Shown in pieces: positions 1-9,812 of a DNA stretch of 64,000 nt. This stretch comes from Ruegeria sp. PrR005. Its GTDB lineage: Bacteria > Pseudomonadota > Alphaproteobacteria > Rhodobacterales > Rhodobacteraceae. The notes under the pieces are model-generated. The model saw nothing but the letters and a program-made list of their open reading frames with translations, was not told the DNA's origin and searched no databases. Numbering within the stretch: position 1 is the first letter of the stretch; each line of letters opens with the position of its first letter. The stretch covers positions 62,001 through 126,000 of the forward strand of contig NZ_JAAGOX010000054.1 in NCBI RefSeq assembly GCF_010500245.1, in the 5' to 3' direction. The translations under genes and the position numbers were made by a program.

Positions 1-498
1 CGCCATCAGCGCCATCGTCCGGTGTACGAGGTCGAGTTGCTGCACCAGATAGCGGTTGTGCGAAGCGAGGTGAATCTGCTCGTGAAAGCGGCGGTTGGCG
101 CGGCTCAGCGCCTGCGGGTTGCCCACCAGCTTGTCATCGGCCTCGACCATTTCGCGCAACACCGCGATCTCCTCGGCGGTGGCGTGTCGCGCGGCCAGCC
201 GCGCGGCCAGCCCCTCCAGCTCGCGCCGCACTTGATACAGCTCGGCCATCTGGTTGTGATCCAGCGAGGCCACGATCATCGACCGCCCGTCGCGTTCCAG
301 CAGCGACTGGGTCTCGAGCCGTTGCAGAGCCTCGCGGATCGGGGTTCGCGACACCCCAAAGCGTTCAGCCAGCTCGCTTTCCACCAGCCGGTCACCTGGC
401 TTGTAGACTCCGCTGTCGATGGCTTCGAGGATCAGGTGATAGGCGTCTTTCTGCGCCGGGCGGCTCTGGCTCATCTGTTTCTTGTCTCCCTGTTCCAT
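1..498 (-). CDS. GntR family regulator, FadR/FCD subfamily (3' end outside window)
   Basis: Reading leftward from 498 gives a winged-helix domain with the GntR signature ESELAERFGVSRTPIREAL at about residues 38-56. It is followed by the start of an all-helical FCD effector domain (ELYQVRRELEGLAARLAA), and the frame is still open at base 1. FCD regulators bind organic acid or amino acid metabolites and usually repress a neighbouring catabolic operon; the target lies outside the window. The start is ambiguous. ATG 498 has AGG directly against it, whereas ATG 474 has GGGAG about 11 bases upstream and is also plausible. The family assignment is firm; the ligand is unknown. Confidence 0.88.
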   Translation of the reverse strand, partial: MEQGDKKQMSQSRPAQKDAYHLILEAIDSGVYKPGDRLVESELAERFGVSRTPIREALQRLETQSLLERDGRSMIVASLDHNQMAELYQVRRELEGLAARLAARHATAEEIAVLREMVEADDKLVGNPQALSRANRRFHEQIHLASHNRYLVQQLDLVHRTMALMA

Positions 499-574
499 CC
501 TGTCTAGCCGCCGCCTGCCCTACGGATCAAGTGCGGGCGTTGAAATGAGGGCGGATCTGGCCTAAGTCCAAGCC

Positions 575-1219
575 ATGGTGCGCGATGCTTTCTCTCATGT
601 GACGACCTGGGTGTTCGATCTCGACAACACCCTCTATCCGCCCGCTATGCGGCTCTTCGACCAGATCGAAGTGCGGATGACCGCCTATGTGATGGAGGCG
701 CTCGGTGTCACCCGGGCCGAGGCCGATCGACTGCGCGCGCAGTACTGGCGGCAATACGGCACAACGCTCGCCGGGTTGATGCGCGAACACGGGCTCGACC
801 CCGATCCCTATCTGGTGGCGGTGCATGAGGTGGACATGAGCCACATGACCCCAGACACCGCGCTGGCCAGCCACATCCGCGCCCTGCCCGGCCGCCGCAT
901 CGTCTATACCAACGGCTCGGCCCCCTATGCCGAACGGGTGCTGGCCGCGCGCGGGCTGACCGGCCTATTCGATGCCATTTATGGCGTGGAACACGCGGGC
1001 TACCGACCCAAACCAGAGCGCGCTGCATTCGAAGAGGTGTTCACTCGCGACGGGGTGATCCCCGAGCGCGCCGCCATGTTCGAAGACGACCCCCGCAACC
1101 TGACCGCCCCGCACGAGATGGGGATGCGCACGGTGCATGTGGCCCCTGATCCGCATCCGGCCGACCACATCCACCACCATACCGACGATCTGACCGGCTT
1201 TCTCTCCCGGCTGACCTGA
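575..1219 (+). CDS. HAD-superfamily pyrimidine 5'-nucleotidase
   Basis: A 214-residue haloacid dehalogenase-type phosphatase. Motif I is FDLDNTLYP (about residues 14-22, nucleophile Asp and acid Asp), motif II is YTNGS, the motif III lysine lies in YRPKPERAAFEE, and motif IV is MFEDDPRN. DNTLYP and the helical cap are typical of the SDT1/PPM1-like pyrimidine 5'-nucleotidases, which dephosphorylate UMP/CMP-type nucleotides in the cytosol. It is divergent from the truncated GntR gene and ends 6 bases before the end of the converging metallo-beta-lactamase gene. Substrate specificity is inferred from subfamily resemblance only. Confidence 0.85.
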   Translation: MVRDAFSHVTTWVFDLDNTLYPPAMRLFDQIEVRMTAYVMEALGVTRAEADRLRAQYWRQYGTTLAGLMREHGLDPDPYLVAVHEVDMSHMTPDTALASHIRALPGRRIVYTNGSAPYAERVLAARGLTGLFDAIYGVEHAGYRPKPERAAFEEVFTRDGVIPERAAMFEDDPRNLTAPHEMGMRTVHVAPDPHPADHIHHHTDDLTGFLSRLT

Positions 1220-1225
1220 CGGCGC

Positions 1226-2794
1226 TCAGTGCCCGTCGCCCAGCACGGGCAGGAAGCCGCCGCTGTCGGGGTCGCGTTGCATCTCGTAATAGAACCAGCG
1301 CCGGTGCGCGGGCGCCTTTTCCTTACGAAAAGCGATCACCGCGTCGCGCCCGTCGGTACGCAGGTTGATGGCGCCATAGACGCCGACATTGCGGCGGAAC
1401 ACCTCGTCCAGCAGCTTGCGCTTGGCCGCACGCATCTCGGCCAGCGCCGCCGCATCCGCCCCTGTACCTTTGGCCAGTTCCACCTCGATCCGTGCGTTCA
1501 GCCGGTCAAGCGCCGGGCGCAGGTCATCGCGCTCGCGCTCGCGGGTCGAGCGCAGGAGTTCAGTGGACAGGATCAACGGCCGCGCCCCGGCGCCGGTCTT
1601 ACCTAACAGCCCCAGAAGGTCGGGGCGCGGATGCACGTGCCCCTCCTCATCGCCCGAGGACACAACATAGGCTGCCGGATGGGCGGCGAACAGAAACTCT
1701 TCGGTCACATCGGACGAGCCATGATGGCAGGTCTTCATCAGATCGACGCCGAACCGCTCGGCGGCAGCCGTGATCGCATCGGGCCTGGCGATCGCCTCCA
1801 GTTCGGTCTCGGTCGCCGCCAGCGGCGCCGAGACCGGCACATCGCCATAATGCTGCATCAGAAAGCACTCGGCCGAGGTGTTCAGATCGCCGCCGAACAG
1901 CACCCGGAACCCGTTGAAATCCAGCCGCAACAACACCGAATGGCCGTTCTTGGTCTTGCCCTCATCCATCGTTCGCGAGGTCGGCCTGTCGCCAAAGGCG
2001 CGCAGGCGCGGCTGGCCCGCGGCATCGGGTTCAACCACAGGCCCCAGCACCTCGATGGTCACCAGCCCGCCGTCAGCAGGGGCAAACCCCGGCAGCCAGG
2101 CGCGCCCGTCCTCCTGCACCGAATGGGCGGTGGTCAGCGCGGTCACCGGGCCGATCCGGTCCGCCTCCAGTGCGGTCTGCATCAGTTTGGGATAGAGCTT
2201 GCGCCCGCGCCGGGCCGGATCGGACAACAGCGCCCGCATCTGTGCGTCGGTCTCCACGATATCGGTCAGATAACCACCTTGTTCGGGCCCCAGCAGATCG
2301 TCGCCCACCCGCTCGACCAGCCCGCTGTGATAGACATGCTCGATCCGCAGGCGGCGGTTCTCGAAGATCGGCTGGAAACCGCGATAGTGATCGGCATCCG
2401 GATGGGTGACGATGGCGGCGTGGATCTGGCCCGAATTGTCGAAATCGCGGAACCGCCAGTTGAGAAACCCGTTGGTGTTGCGCCCTATCCCGGCGTCGAT
2501 AACCATCACGCGCGGCAGGTGATGATGGCCCGGTTCGGTCACGATACAGGCATCGCCCTGGCCGATGTCGAGAAAGATCAGTTCCAGCACCCGCTCGTCC
2601 TGTAATTCGGCGCGTTTCATCAGATAGGGTTTCTTGCCGTAACGGACATGGGTCCAGGTGGCATCGAGCGGATCGCGGACATCCACCCAGTCGCCCCAAA
2701 GCACCTGTTTGACCTTGCGGCGACTGGTTTTGCCGTTCTTTTCAATATCGCGGTAAAGATAGCTGACCGGACCGCGTGCATATTTCAGCGTCAT
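1226..2794 (-). CDS. ComEC/Rec2-like metallo-beta-lactamase-fold hydrolase, soluble
   Basis: A 522-residue protein whose core resembles the hydrolase domain of ComEC. FLDIGQGDACIV and VIDAG open the fold, THPDADHYRG is the THxHxDH-like metal motif with Asp at the second position, FGGDLN supplies a further ligand, and CHHGSSDV the distal histidine motif. There are no membrane segments, so it is not a DNA-uptake channel. An N-terminal stretch of about 70 residues and a charged, helical C-terminal section (about 400-460) flank the core. In this family the domain is thought to cut nucleic acid or phosphodiesters. No partner gene is evident, since the neighbours are unrelated. The role is unassigned; DNA repair, immunity or nucleotide turnover are all possible. 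Confidence 0.75.
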   Translation of the reverse strand: MTLKYARGPVSYLYRDIEKNGKTSRRKVKQVLWGDWVDVRDPLDATWTHVRYGKKPYLMKRAELQDERVLELIFLDIGQGDACIVTEPGHHHLPRVMVIDAGIGRNTNGFLNWRFRDFDNSGQIHAAIVTHPDADHYRGFQPIFENRRLRIEHVYHSGLVERVGDDLLGPEQGGYLTDIVETDAQMRALLSDPARRGRKLYPKLMQTALEADRIGPVTALTTAHSVQEDGRAWLPGFAPADGGLVTIEVLGPVVEPDAAGQPRLRAFGDRPTSRTMDEGKTKNGHSVLLRLDFNGFRVLFGGDLNTSAECFLMQHYGDVPVSAPLAATETELEAIARPDAITAAAERFGVDLMKTCHHGSSDVTEEFLFAAHPAAYVVSSGDEEGHVHPRPDLLGLLGKTGAGARPLILSTELLRSTRERERDDLRPALDRLNARIEVELAKGTGADAAALAEMRAAKRKLLDEVFRRNVGVYGAINLRTDGRDAVIAFRKEKAPAHRRWFYYEMQRDPDSGGFLPVLGDGH

Positions 2795-2992
2795 GGGAAA
2801 TCTCCGTCTTTAATACAATTCCCGGATGATAACACAAAAGCGGATTCGCCGCGCGCCCCGGTCTGGACCGCCCGATCAGCGGCGCCGCGCCGCAGGGGCT
2901 GCGGCATCGCGTTGCACTGCGGCAAAAGGTGACTTTTTTACTCAGGTTCCAACACCTATCTGCCCCCTTACAGATATCAGAAAGGACCTGAC

Positions 2993-3241
2993 ATGAGCGC
3001 CATCGACCTGCCCCGCAACCTGCCCCTGGGCCAGCGTGTGCTGTTTGCCATCCCGCTGCTGGGCCGCATCGCCAAGGAAGTGACCTATGGCGACAGCGAC
3101 AACATCTATTACGCCATCGCCGCCGGGCTCAGCCTGTGGGGCATCGCCATCCTGCTCTTTGGCATCCCCGGCCTCTATATCCCGGCGCTGGCGCTGGTGC
3201 CGGTGATCTGGACGCTCTTGATCCTGATCAGCCGCGGCTGA
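2993..3241 (+). CDS. Small membrane protein of unknown function
   Basis: An 82-residue protein with AAAGGA eight bases before its ATG. The first half is amphipathic; residues about 43-80 form one or two hydrophobic segments with a proline/glycine hinge (FGIPGLYIPALALVPVIW). No catalytic motif is visible and I do not recognise a family. It precedes the UbiH-like gene on the same strand by 76 bases and might be co-transcribed with it. Coding support comes from the ribosome-binding site, the hydrophobic pattern and G/C-rich third positions. Confidence 0.65.
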   Translation: MSAIDLPRNLPLGQRVLFAIPLLGRIAKEVTYGDSDNIYYAIAAGLSLWGIAILLFGIPGLYIPALALVPVIWTLLILISRG

Positions 3242-3317
3242 GACCACCGGACAGGATGTCGCTTGGCACCCCGGCCCGTTCCGGAATAGGGTGCCGCGCA
3301 ACAGACGGAGCCTGCCC

Positions 3318-4514
3318 ATGCAAGAGAGCTGCGACATCCTGATTTCCGGCGGCGGCATCGCCGGGTTGACTGCGGCGGCGGCCTTTGGAAGCGCCGGGTT
3401 CCGGGTGATCTGCGTCGATCCGGCGCCGCCGGTGACCGAACGCGACGTGGACGGATCGGACCTGCGCACCACCGCATTCCTGCAACCGGCGCAAGTGCTG
3501 CTGGAAAACTGCGGCCTCTGGGCGCGGCTGGCCGATCATGCCGCCCCCTTACAGATCATGCGCATCGTCGATGCGGGCGGCGAGGTGCCCGAACCGCGCG
3601 TGGTGCGCGATTTCAACGCCGCCGATCTGAGCGACAAGCCCTTTGGCTGGAACCTGCCCAACTGGCTGCTGCGGCGCGAGATGGTGGCGCGGCTGGCCGA
3701 ACTGCCCAATGTGGATTTCCGCCCCGGCACCGCCACCACCAGCCTGTTCACACGCACAGCCGAGGCACGGGTGGGGCTGAGCAACGGCAGCCGCGTGATC
3801 TGCAAGCTGGTGCTGGCCGCCGACGGGCGCAGCTCGCCCATGCGCGAGGCGGCGGGGATCGGGGTCAAGGCTACCCGATATGGGCAAAAGGCGCTGGCCT
3901 TTGCTGTCACCCACCCGATTGCACATCAGAATGTCTCAACCGAGATCCACCGATCCGGCGGGCCCTTCACGCTGGTGCCCTTGCCCGATTGGCAGGGGCA
4001 GCCCTCGTCCGCCGTGGTGTGGATGGAACGCGGGCCAAAGACGCTGGAATTGCTGGAGATGGCGCCCGAGGCGTTTGAGGTCGCGATGACGGAACGCTCC
4101 TGCGGCCTCTTCGGACCGCTGACACTGGCCTCGCGCCGGACCATCTGGCCGATCATCAGCCAACGGGCCGAACGGCTGGCCGGCGAACGGATCGCTCTGA
4201 TGGCCGAGGCCGCGCATGTGGTGCCGCCGATCGGCGCCCAGGGGCTGAACATGTCGCTGGGTGATCTCCGCACGCTGCTGGACCTGGCGCAGGCCCGGCC
4301 CGAGGGCCTGGGCGATGACCAGATGCTGTCTGCCTATCACAAGGCGCGCCATGCCGAGATCGAGCTACGTGTGAAAGGGATAGACCTGCTCAATCGCGCC
4401 TCGATGGTCGAGGCGCGCCCTTTGCGGGACGCGCGCGCGATGGGGCTGAACGCGCTCTATTCGCTGGCGCCGGTACGCCGGACCCTGATGCAGATGGGTC
4501 TGGGCGTGCGGTGA
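3318..4514 (+). CDS. ubiH: UbiH/UbiF/VisC/COQ6-family FAD-dependent hydroxylase
   Basis: A 398-residue flavin monooxygenase. It has the N-terminal dinucleotide-binding motif ISGGGIAGLTAAAAF (about residues 8-22), the second FAD motif LVLAADGRSSPMR near residue 165, and the family signature IALMAEAAHVVPPIGAQGLN near residue 300 (GDAAH-like, with E for G/D). This family hydroxylates the ubiquinone ring at the inner membrane using O2 and NADPH. The start at 3318 is chosen because GGAG lies 7 bases upstream; a GTG at 3291 lacks a Shine-Dalgarno site. Which ring position it attacks (UbiH, UbiF or UbiI role) cannot be decided from sequence alone. It ends at a copy of the dispersed intergenic repeat. 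Confidence 0.85.
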   Translation: MQESCDILISGGGIAGLTAAAAFGSAGFRVICVDPAPPVTERDVDGSDLRTTAFLQPAQVLLENCGLWARLADHAAPLQIMRIVDAGGEVPEPRVVRDFNAADLSDKPFGWNLPNWLLRREMVARLAELPNVDFRPGTATTSLFTRTAEARVGLSNGSRVICKLVLAADGRSSPMREAAGIGVKATRYGQKALAFAVTHPIAHQNVSTEIHRSGGPFTLVPLPDWQGQPSSAVVWMERGPKTLELLEMAPEAFEVAMTERSCGLFGPLTLASRRTIWPIISQRAERLAGERIALMAEAAHVVPPIGAQGLNMSLGDLRTLLDLAQARPEGLGDDQMLSAYHKARHAEIELRVKGIDLLNRASMVEARPLRDARAMGLNALYSLAPVRRTLMQMGLGVR

Positions 4515-4567
4515 GCCCCGGGGCGCTGCCCCGGACCCCGGAGTATTTCGACCAGAAAGAAGCCAGA
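4515..4567 (-). repeat. Dispersed intergenic repeat, copy 1 (short type)
   Basis: It lies between the converging UbiH-like and aminotransferase genes. On the minus strand it reads CTTTCTGG, then AAATACTCCGGGG, then the GGGGCAGCGCCCC hairpin. The variable middle hairpin is absent. It shares the ACCAGAAAGAAGCCAGA flank with copy 5 and, partly, copy 4. Confidence 0.8.
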
Positions 4568-4568
4568 G

Positions 4569-5696
4569 TCAGAGCACCTGGTCGAGCACGCGTTTCAGCC
4601 GGTCAATCGTACCGTCGACATCATAGAGCTTGTCGAGTCCGAAGAGACCCAGCCGGAAGGTGCGGAAATCGACCGGTTCGTCGCATTGCAACGGTACCCC
4701 GGCCGCAATCTGCATACCCAGGGCCACGAATTTTTTGCCGTTCTGGATATCGGGGTCGCTGGTATAGCTCACCACCACGCCCGGGGCGCCAAACCCTTCG
4801 GCGGCGACCGAAACGATGCCCTTGCCCTTGAGCAGCGCGCGCACCCCGTTGCCCAACGCCCATTGCGCGTCGCGTAGTTTGTCGAAGCCATAGTCGCGGG
4901 TTTCGGCCATGGTGTCGCGGAAGGCGCGCAGCGCATCGGTGGGCATGGTGGCGTGATAGGCATGCCCACCACCCTCGTAGGCCTTCATTATGTCGCGCCA
5001 TTTCTTCAGGTCGACAGCGAAACTGTCTGATTGAGTCTCAGCCAGCCGCGCCTCTCCCCGTTCGGACAGCATCACCAGTCCCGCGCAGGGCGAAGCGCTC
5101 CAGCCCTTTTGCGGCGCCGAGATCAGTACGTCGACGCCGGTCGCCTTCATGTCGACCCAGACGCAGCCCGAGGCGATACAATCGAGCACCATCAGCGCGC
5201 CCACCTCATGCGCGGCGGCCGCCATGGCGGTGATGTAATCGTCGGGCAGGATCACCCCGGCGGCGGTTTCCACATGCGGGGCAAAGACCACATCGGGTTT
5301 TTGCTCACGGATGGCCGCCACAACATCCTCGATCGGGGCCGGGGCAAAGGGAGCGGTGCTTTCGTTGCCGCTGCGGCGCGCCTTCATCACCGTTGTCTCT
5401 GACGTCAGGCTGCCGGTCTCGATGATCTGGCTCCAGCGGTACGAGAACCAGCCGTTTCGCACCACCAGCACGCGCGCGCCTCGGGCGAACTGGCGTGCGA
5501 CCGCCTCCATCGCATAAGTGCCACCGCCCGGGATGATGGCGACCCCATCGGCATTGTAGACCGTGCGCAGCATCTCCGAGATATCGCGCATCACCTGCTG
5601 AAAACTGGCCGACATATGGTTGAGCGAGCGGTCGGTAAAAACGACTGAGAACTCTTCGAGCCCATTGGGATCGACGGTATCAAGCAGGGCAGGCAT
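4569..5696 (-). CDS. Class V (alanine-glyoxylate type) PLP aminotransferase
   Basis: A 375-residue fold-type I aminotransferase. The PLP lysine lies in LISAPQKGWSAS (about residue 195), preceded by LDCIASGCVWVDM with the cofactor aspartate. GGGTYAMEAVARQF near residue 57 is the phosphate-binding turn. Relatives act on alanine, serine or phosphonate-derived amines with glyoxylate or pyruvate as acceptor; the substrate cannot be read here. The start at 5696 is favoured by AAGGA 7-8 bases upstream over an in-frame ATG nine codons earlier. It is flanked on both sides by the dispersed repeat and seems to be a single-gene unit. Confidence 0.82.
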   Translation of the reverse strand: MPALLDTVDPNGLEEFSVVFTDRSLNHMSASFQQVMRDISEMLRTVYNADGVAIIPGGGTYAMEAVARQFARGARVLVVRNGWFSYRWSQIIETGSLTSETTVMKARRSGNESTAPFAPAPIEDVVAAIREQKPDVVFAPHVETAAGVILPDDYITAMAAAAHEVGALMVLDCIASGCVWVDMKATGVDVLISAPQKGWSASPCAGLVMLSERGEARLAETQSDSFAVDLKKWRDIMKAYEGGGHAYHATMPTDALRAFRDTMAETRDYGFDKLRDAQWALGNGVRALLKGKGIVSVAAEGFGAPGVVVSYTSDPDIQNGKKFVALGMQIAAGVPLQCDEPVDFRTFRLGLFGLDKLYDVDGTIDRLKRVLDQVL

Positions 5697-5765
5697 GGGC
5701 GTATCCTTCTGAGGTTTGCCCAAAGACTACCCGCCCCGGCCCCAAGGTAAAGGGGCCAATTCGCA

Positions 5766-5836
5766 CTTCATCTCGCTGCAAGTACTCCGGGGTGAACTGG
5801 CCGAAGGCCAGGAGGGGCAGAGCCCCTCCCTCTGCC
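5766..5836 (+). repeat. Dispersed intergenic repeat, copy 2 (full type)
   Basis: It contains CTTCATCTCGCTGC, the core AAGTACTCCGGGG, a variable hairpin CTGGCC-GAA-GGCCAG and the closing hairpin GAGGGGCAGAGCCCCTC. It abuts the stop codon of hutU, so it may also terminate the hut operon. Confidence 0.85.
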
Positions 5837-7516
5837 TTACAGGATCGCCGGCAGGTTCAACCCATGCTCGCGGGCGCAGTCGCGGGCGATGTCATAGCCC
5901 GCATCGGCATGGCGCATCACGCCCGTCGCGGGGTCGTTCCACAACACGTTACCGATGCGCCGGTCGGCGTCCTCGGTCCCGTCGCAGCAGATCACCATGC
6001 CGGAATGCTGGGAAAAGCCCATCCCGACGCCGCCACCATGATGCAGCGACACCCAGGTCGCGCCCGACGCGGTGTTCAACAGCGCATTCAGCAGCGGCCA
6101 ATCGCTGACCGCGTCCGAGCCGTCCATCATTGCCTCGGTCTCGCGGTTCGGACTGGCGACCGAGCCGCTGTCCAGATGGTCGCGGCCGATCACGATGGGG
6201 GCCTTCAACTCGCCGTTGCGCACCATCTCGTTAAAGGCAAGCCCCGCCCGGTGCCGGTCGCCGAGACCAATCCAGCAGATCCGCGCCGGCAGGCCCTGGA
6301 ACGCGATCCGTTCCTGCGCCATGTCAAGCCAGCGATGCAGATGCTCGTTCTCGGGGAAGAGTTCCTTCATCTTGGCATCGGTTTTCAGGATATCCTCGGG
6401 ATCGCCCGACAGGGCGCACCAGCGGAACGGGCCGATGCCCTTGCAGAACAGTGGGCGGATATAGGCGGGCACAAAACCCGGAAAGGCAAAGGCGTTCTCG
6501 AACCCTTCGTCCAGCGCCACCTGGCGGATATTGTTGCCATAATCCAGCGTCGGCACGCCCGCGTTCCAGAAATTCACCATCGCCTCGACATGGGTGCGCA
6601 TGCTGGCCCGTGCGGCCGCTTCGACCCGTTTCGGGTCGCTCTCACGGGCCGCGCGCCATTCCGCCATGCTCCAACCCTGTGGCAGATAGCCGTTCAGCGG
6701 GTCATGGGCGCTGGTCTGGTCGGTGACGATGTCGGGGCGCATGCCGCCCGCCTGCATCCGGGCATAGATCTCGGGGAAGATATCGGCGGCATTGCCCAAC
6801 AGGCCCACCGATTTTGCCTCGCCCGCCTTGGTCCAGCGGTCGATCATCTCAAGCGCCTCGTCCAGCGTCTCGGCCTTTTCATCGAGGTATTTGGTGCGCA
6901 GGCGGAAATCGATCGAATCCGGGTTGCACTCCACGGCCAGACAGCACGCCCCGGCGAACACGGCAGCCAGCGGCTGCGCGCCCCCCATACCGCCAAGCCC
7001 CCCGGTCAGGATCCATTTGCCGGTCAGGTCACCGTTGTAATGCTGGCGTCCGGCCTCGGCAAAGGTCTCGTAAGTTCCCTGCACAATGCCTTGGGTTCCA
7101 ATGTAAATCCACGATCCGGCGGTCATCTGGCCGTACATAGCCAGGCCCTTTTTATCCAGCTCGTTAAAATGGTCCCAGGTGGCCCAATGCGGCACCAGGT
7201 TCGAGTTTGCGATCAGTACGCGGGGGGCATCCTTGTGGGTGCGAAAGATGCCGACCGGCTTGCCCGACTGCACCAGAAGGGTCTGGTCTTCGTCCAGGTC
7301 GCGCAGGCTGGCGACGATGCGGTCGAAATCCTCCCAGGTGCGCGCGGCCCGGCCGATGCCGCCATACACCACCAGTTCATGCGGGTTTTCGGCCACGTCG
7401 GGATGCAGGTTGTTCATCAGCATCCGCATCGGCGCCTCGGTCAGCCAGCTTTTGGCGGTGATCTCGGTGCCGGTGGCGGGATAGATGTCGCGGGTATTCT
7501 TGCGGGGATCGGTCAT
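5837..7516 (-). CDS. hutU: Urocanate hydratase
   Basis: Converts urocanate to 4-imidazolone-5-propionate, the second step of histidine breakdown, using tightly bound NAD+ as an electrophile. It is 559 residues, normal for the family. The glycine-rich NAD region [13 protein letters not shown] lies near residue 167. The C-terminal active-site block [17 protein letters not shown] lies near residue 490 and is followed by the conserved ADAGY. The start at 7516 is fixed by GGAGG five bases upstream and by the ATGA overlap with the hutG stop; an ATG four codons upstream would swallow the ribosome-binding site. It is the last gene of the leftward hutI-hutH-hutG-hutU operon. Confidence 0.97.
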   Translation of the reverse strand: MTDPRKNTRDIYPATGTEITAKSWLTEAPMRMLMNNLHPDVAENPHELVVYGGIGRAARTWEDFDRIVASLRDLDEDQTLLVQSGKPVGIFRTHKDAPRVLIANSNLVPHWATWDHFNELDKKGLAMYGQMTAGSWIYIGTQGIVQGTYETFAEAGRQHYNGDLTGKWILTGGLGGMGGAQPLAAVFAGACCLAVECNPDSIDFRLRTKYLDEKAETLDEALEMIDRWTKAGEAKSVGLLGNAADIFPEIYARMQAGGMRPDIVTDQTSAHDPLNGYLPQGWSMAEWRAARESDPKRVEAAARASMRTHVEAMVNFWNAGVPTLDYGNNIRQVALDEGFENAFAFPGFVPAYIRPLFCKGIGPFRWCALSGDPEDILKTDAKMKELFPENEHLHRWLDMAQERIAFQGLPARICWIGLGDRHRAGLAFNEMVRNGELKAPIVIGRDHLDSGSVASPNRETEAMMDGSDAVSDWPLLNALLNTASGATWVSLHHGGGVGMGFSQHSGMVICCDGTEDADRRIGNVLWNDPATGVMRHADAGYDIARDCAREHGLNLPAIL

Positions 7517-8292
7517 GCCGGCCTCCATTCTGTGAGCAGGGTCAGGATCTGGGTGAGAGGAGCGCGCAGGCGGTCTGCGCGATCGGGCAGATAGGCCCAG
7601 GGCGCGGCCTCGGTCATATAGGAGGATTGCGCCAGTTCCATCTGGATGGCGTGTTGCCCTTCGGCCGGGCGGCCATAGTGGCGGGTGGTCCAGCCGCCCT
7701 TGAAGCGACCGTTGAGGATATGCGTGTAACCCTCTGCATTAGAACACATTTTCAACACACCGCATTCGATCTCCGCAGCGCAGGTCGTGCCCTCATTCGT
7801 GCCGATGTTGAAATCGGGCAAGGTGCCCTGGAACAGGAACGGGATATGGCTGCGGATCGAGTGGCAGTCGTAGAGCACCGCAAATCCGTGGATCGCGCGC
7901 ACCCGCTCCATCTCGGCCGTCAACGCCGCATGATAGGGCGCGTGCCAGGTGTCGCGGCGGTGCGCGATCTCGGCGGCGTCGGGTTCCTGCCCCGCGCGCC
8001 AGATCGGGTTTCCATCAAAATCGGTCAGCGGGCAGAGCGTGGTGGTGTTCTGACCGGGATAGAGGCTGACCCCCTCGGGGTCGCGGTTCACGTCGATCAC
8101 ATAACGGTGCACGGTGGTGCGCACCGTCGTTGCCGGGACCAGCCCTGCGTAAAGGTCGTGAATGTGCCAATCGGTATCGGCCAGCGCGCGGCCAGTGTCG
8201 TTCAGCCGCCCGGCAATTCCGTCGGGCAGATCGGTGCCGGTATGCGGCAGGCCCAGCACCAGCGGGCTGTCGGCGCGGGCGACCTCGATCAT
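7513..8292 (-). CDS. hutG: N-formylglutamate deformylase
   Basis: Hydrolyses N-formyl-L-glutamate to glutamate and formate, the last step of the HutF-dependent histidine pathway. At 259 residues it carries family features [11 protein letters not shown] near the N-terminus, [11 protein letters not shown], and [15 protein letters not shown] with likely Zn ligands. It is not the arginase-like formiminoglutamase that shares the hutG name in other bacteria. The presence of hutF next door supports the deformylase reading. It overlaps hutH by four bases upstream and hutU by four bases downstream, so translation is probably coupled. Confidence 0.95.
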   Translation of the reverse strand: MIEVARADSPLVLGLPHTGTDLPDGIAGRLNDTGRALADTDWHIHDLYAGLVPATTVRTTVHRYVIDVNRDPEGVSLYPGQNTTTLCPLTDFDGNPIWRAGQEPDAAEIAHRRDTWHAPYHAALTAEMERVRAIHGFAVLYDCHSIRSHIPFLFQGTLPDFNIGTNEGTTCAAEIECGVLKMCSNAEGYTHILNGRFKGGWTTRHYGRPAEGQHAIQMELAQSSYMTEAAPWAYLPDRADRLRAPLTQILTLLTEWRPA

Positions 8293-9812
8293 GCCGCCAC
8301 CTCCATCCCGGCCACACGCGCGATATCGCCGTCACGCACCATGGCGGCCGCGGCCTCGATATCAGGCGCCAGATAGCGGTCCTCGGCCAGCGTCGGCACA
8401 TGGGCGCGCAGATGGGCGATTACCGCCTGCAAACGCTCCGACGTGACCAGCGGCGCGCGGGCCTCGATCCCCTGCGCGGCACACAACAGCTCGACCCCCA
8501 GGATCACCGACAGATTGTCGGTCATCCGGCGCAGGCGCAGCGCGCCATGCGCGGCCATGCTGACATGATCCTCCTGGTTGGCCGAGGTTGGGGTCGAATC
8601 GGTCACGCAGGGGTTGGCAAGATGCTTGTTCTCGCTCATCAGCGCCGCTGTCGTCACCTCGGCGATCATGAAGCCCGAGTACAGCCCCGGATCGGGGGTC
8701 AGGAACGGCGGTAGATCGTGGCTCAGCGTCGGGTCGACCATCAGCGCCACCCGGCGCTGCGCAATGGCGCCGATCTCGGCCACGGCCAGCGCGATCTGGT
8801 CGGCGGCAAAGCCCACATATTCGGCATGGAAATTGCCGCCCGAGACAATCTCGCCCCGCTCGACCAGAACCAGCGGATTGTCGGTGACGGCATTGGCCTC
8901 GATCTCCAGCGTCCGTGCCGCCATGCGCAGCACATCCAGCGCCGCGCCCACGACCTGAGGCTGGCAGCGAATGCAATAGGGATCCTGTACGCGGGTATCG
9001 CCCTCGCGATGGCTCTCGCGGATTTCCGAGCCTTTCATCAGCTTGCGCATCCCGCGCGCCACGTCGATCTGGCCCGCATGGCCGCGCAGGGCGTGGATCT
9101 CGGGTACCAGCGGCGCGGTCGAACCCATAATGGCGTCAGTCGAGAGCGCGGCGATGACCATTGACGCCTCGGCCATGCGCCAGGCGTCGAACAGGCCCGC
9201 CAGCGCGTTGGCGGTGGAAAACTGGGTGCCGTTGATCAGGCCCAGCCCCTCTTTCGGGCCCAGCACGACAGGGGTCAGCCCGGCCTCGGCCAGTGCCTTG
9301 TCAGCAGCCATGCGGCAGCCCTGAAACATCGCCTCTCCGGCGCCGATCATCGCCGCCGTCATATGCGCCAGCGGGGCCAGATCGCCCGAGGCCCCGACCG
9401 AGCCCTGCTCGGGCACCACCGGGATCACGCCGCGCTCCAGCATCGCCTCGATCAGCTCGATCACCTGCCAGCGCACGCCCGAGGCGCCCCGGCCCAGGGA
9501 CAACAGTTTCAGCACCATCATCAGCCGCGTGCGCGCCTCGGACAGGGGCTGGCCGACACCGCAGCAATGGCTGAGGATCAGGTTACGTTGCAGCGTGGCG
9601 GTATCCTTGGCTGCGATCTTGGTCGAGGCGAGCTTGCCAAAGCCGGTATTGATGCCATAGACGGCTGCCTCCCCTGCGGCGGCCTTGGCCACCATGGCGG
9701 CGGCGGCATCGACGCCCGCGCGCGCCAAAGGGTCCAGCCGGACGGGCACGCCGGTACGATAGATGTTGCGGAGCGTGGCCAGGTCGGTGGACCCGGGGGT
9801 AAGCGAGATCAT
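8289..9812 (-). CDS. hutH: Histidine ammonia-lyase
   Basis: Deaminates L-histidine to trans-urocanate, the committed step. The protein is 507 residues with the Ala141-Ser142-Gly143 triplet, in [15 protein letters not shown], that cyclises into the MIO electrophile. Tyr52 in [12 protein letters not shown] is the expected catalytic tyrosine, and [14 protein letters not shown] is also conserved. Its ATG directly follows the hutI stop codon (TGAATG) with GGAGAG as ribosome-binding site, and its stop overlaps hutG by four bases. No motif is missing. Confidence 0.97.
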   Translation of the reverse strand: MISLTPGSTDLATLRNIYRTGVPVRLDPLARAGVDAAAAMVAKAAAGEAAVYGINTGFGKLASTKIAAKDTATLQRNLILSHCCGVGQPLSEARTRLMMVLKLLSLGRGASGVRWQVIELIEAMLERGVIPVVPEQGSVGASGDLAPLAHMTAAMIGAGEAMFQGCRMAADKALAEAGLTPVVLGPKEGLGLINGTQFSTANALAGLFDAWRMAEASMVIAALSTDAIMGSTAPLVPEIHALRGHAGQIDVARGMRKLMKGSEIRESHREGDTRVQDPYCIRCQPQVVGAALDVLRMAARTLEIEANAVTDNPLVLVERGEIVSGGNFHAEYVGFAADQIALAVAEIGAIAQRRVALMVDPTLSHDLPPFLTPDPGLYSGFMIAEVTTAALMSENKHLANPCVTDSTPTSANQEDHVSMAAHGALRLRRMTDNLSVILGVELLCAAQGIEARAPLVTSERLQAVIAHLRAHVPTLAEDRYLAPDIEAAAAMVRDGDIARVAGMEVAA

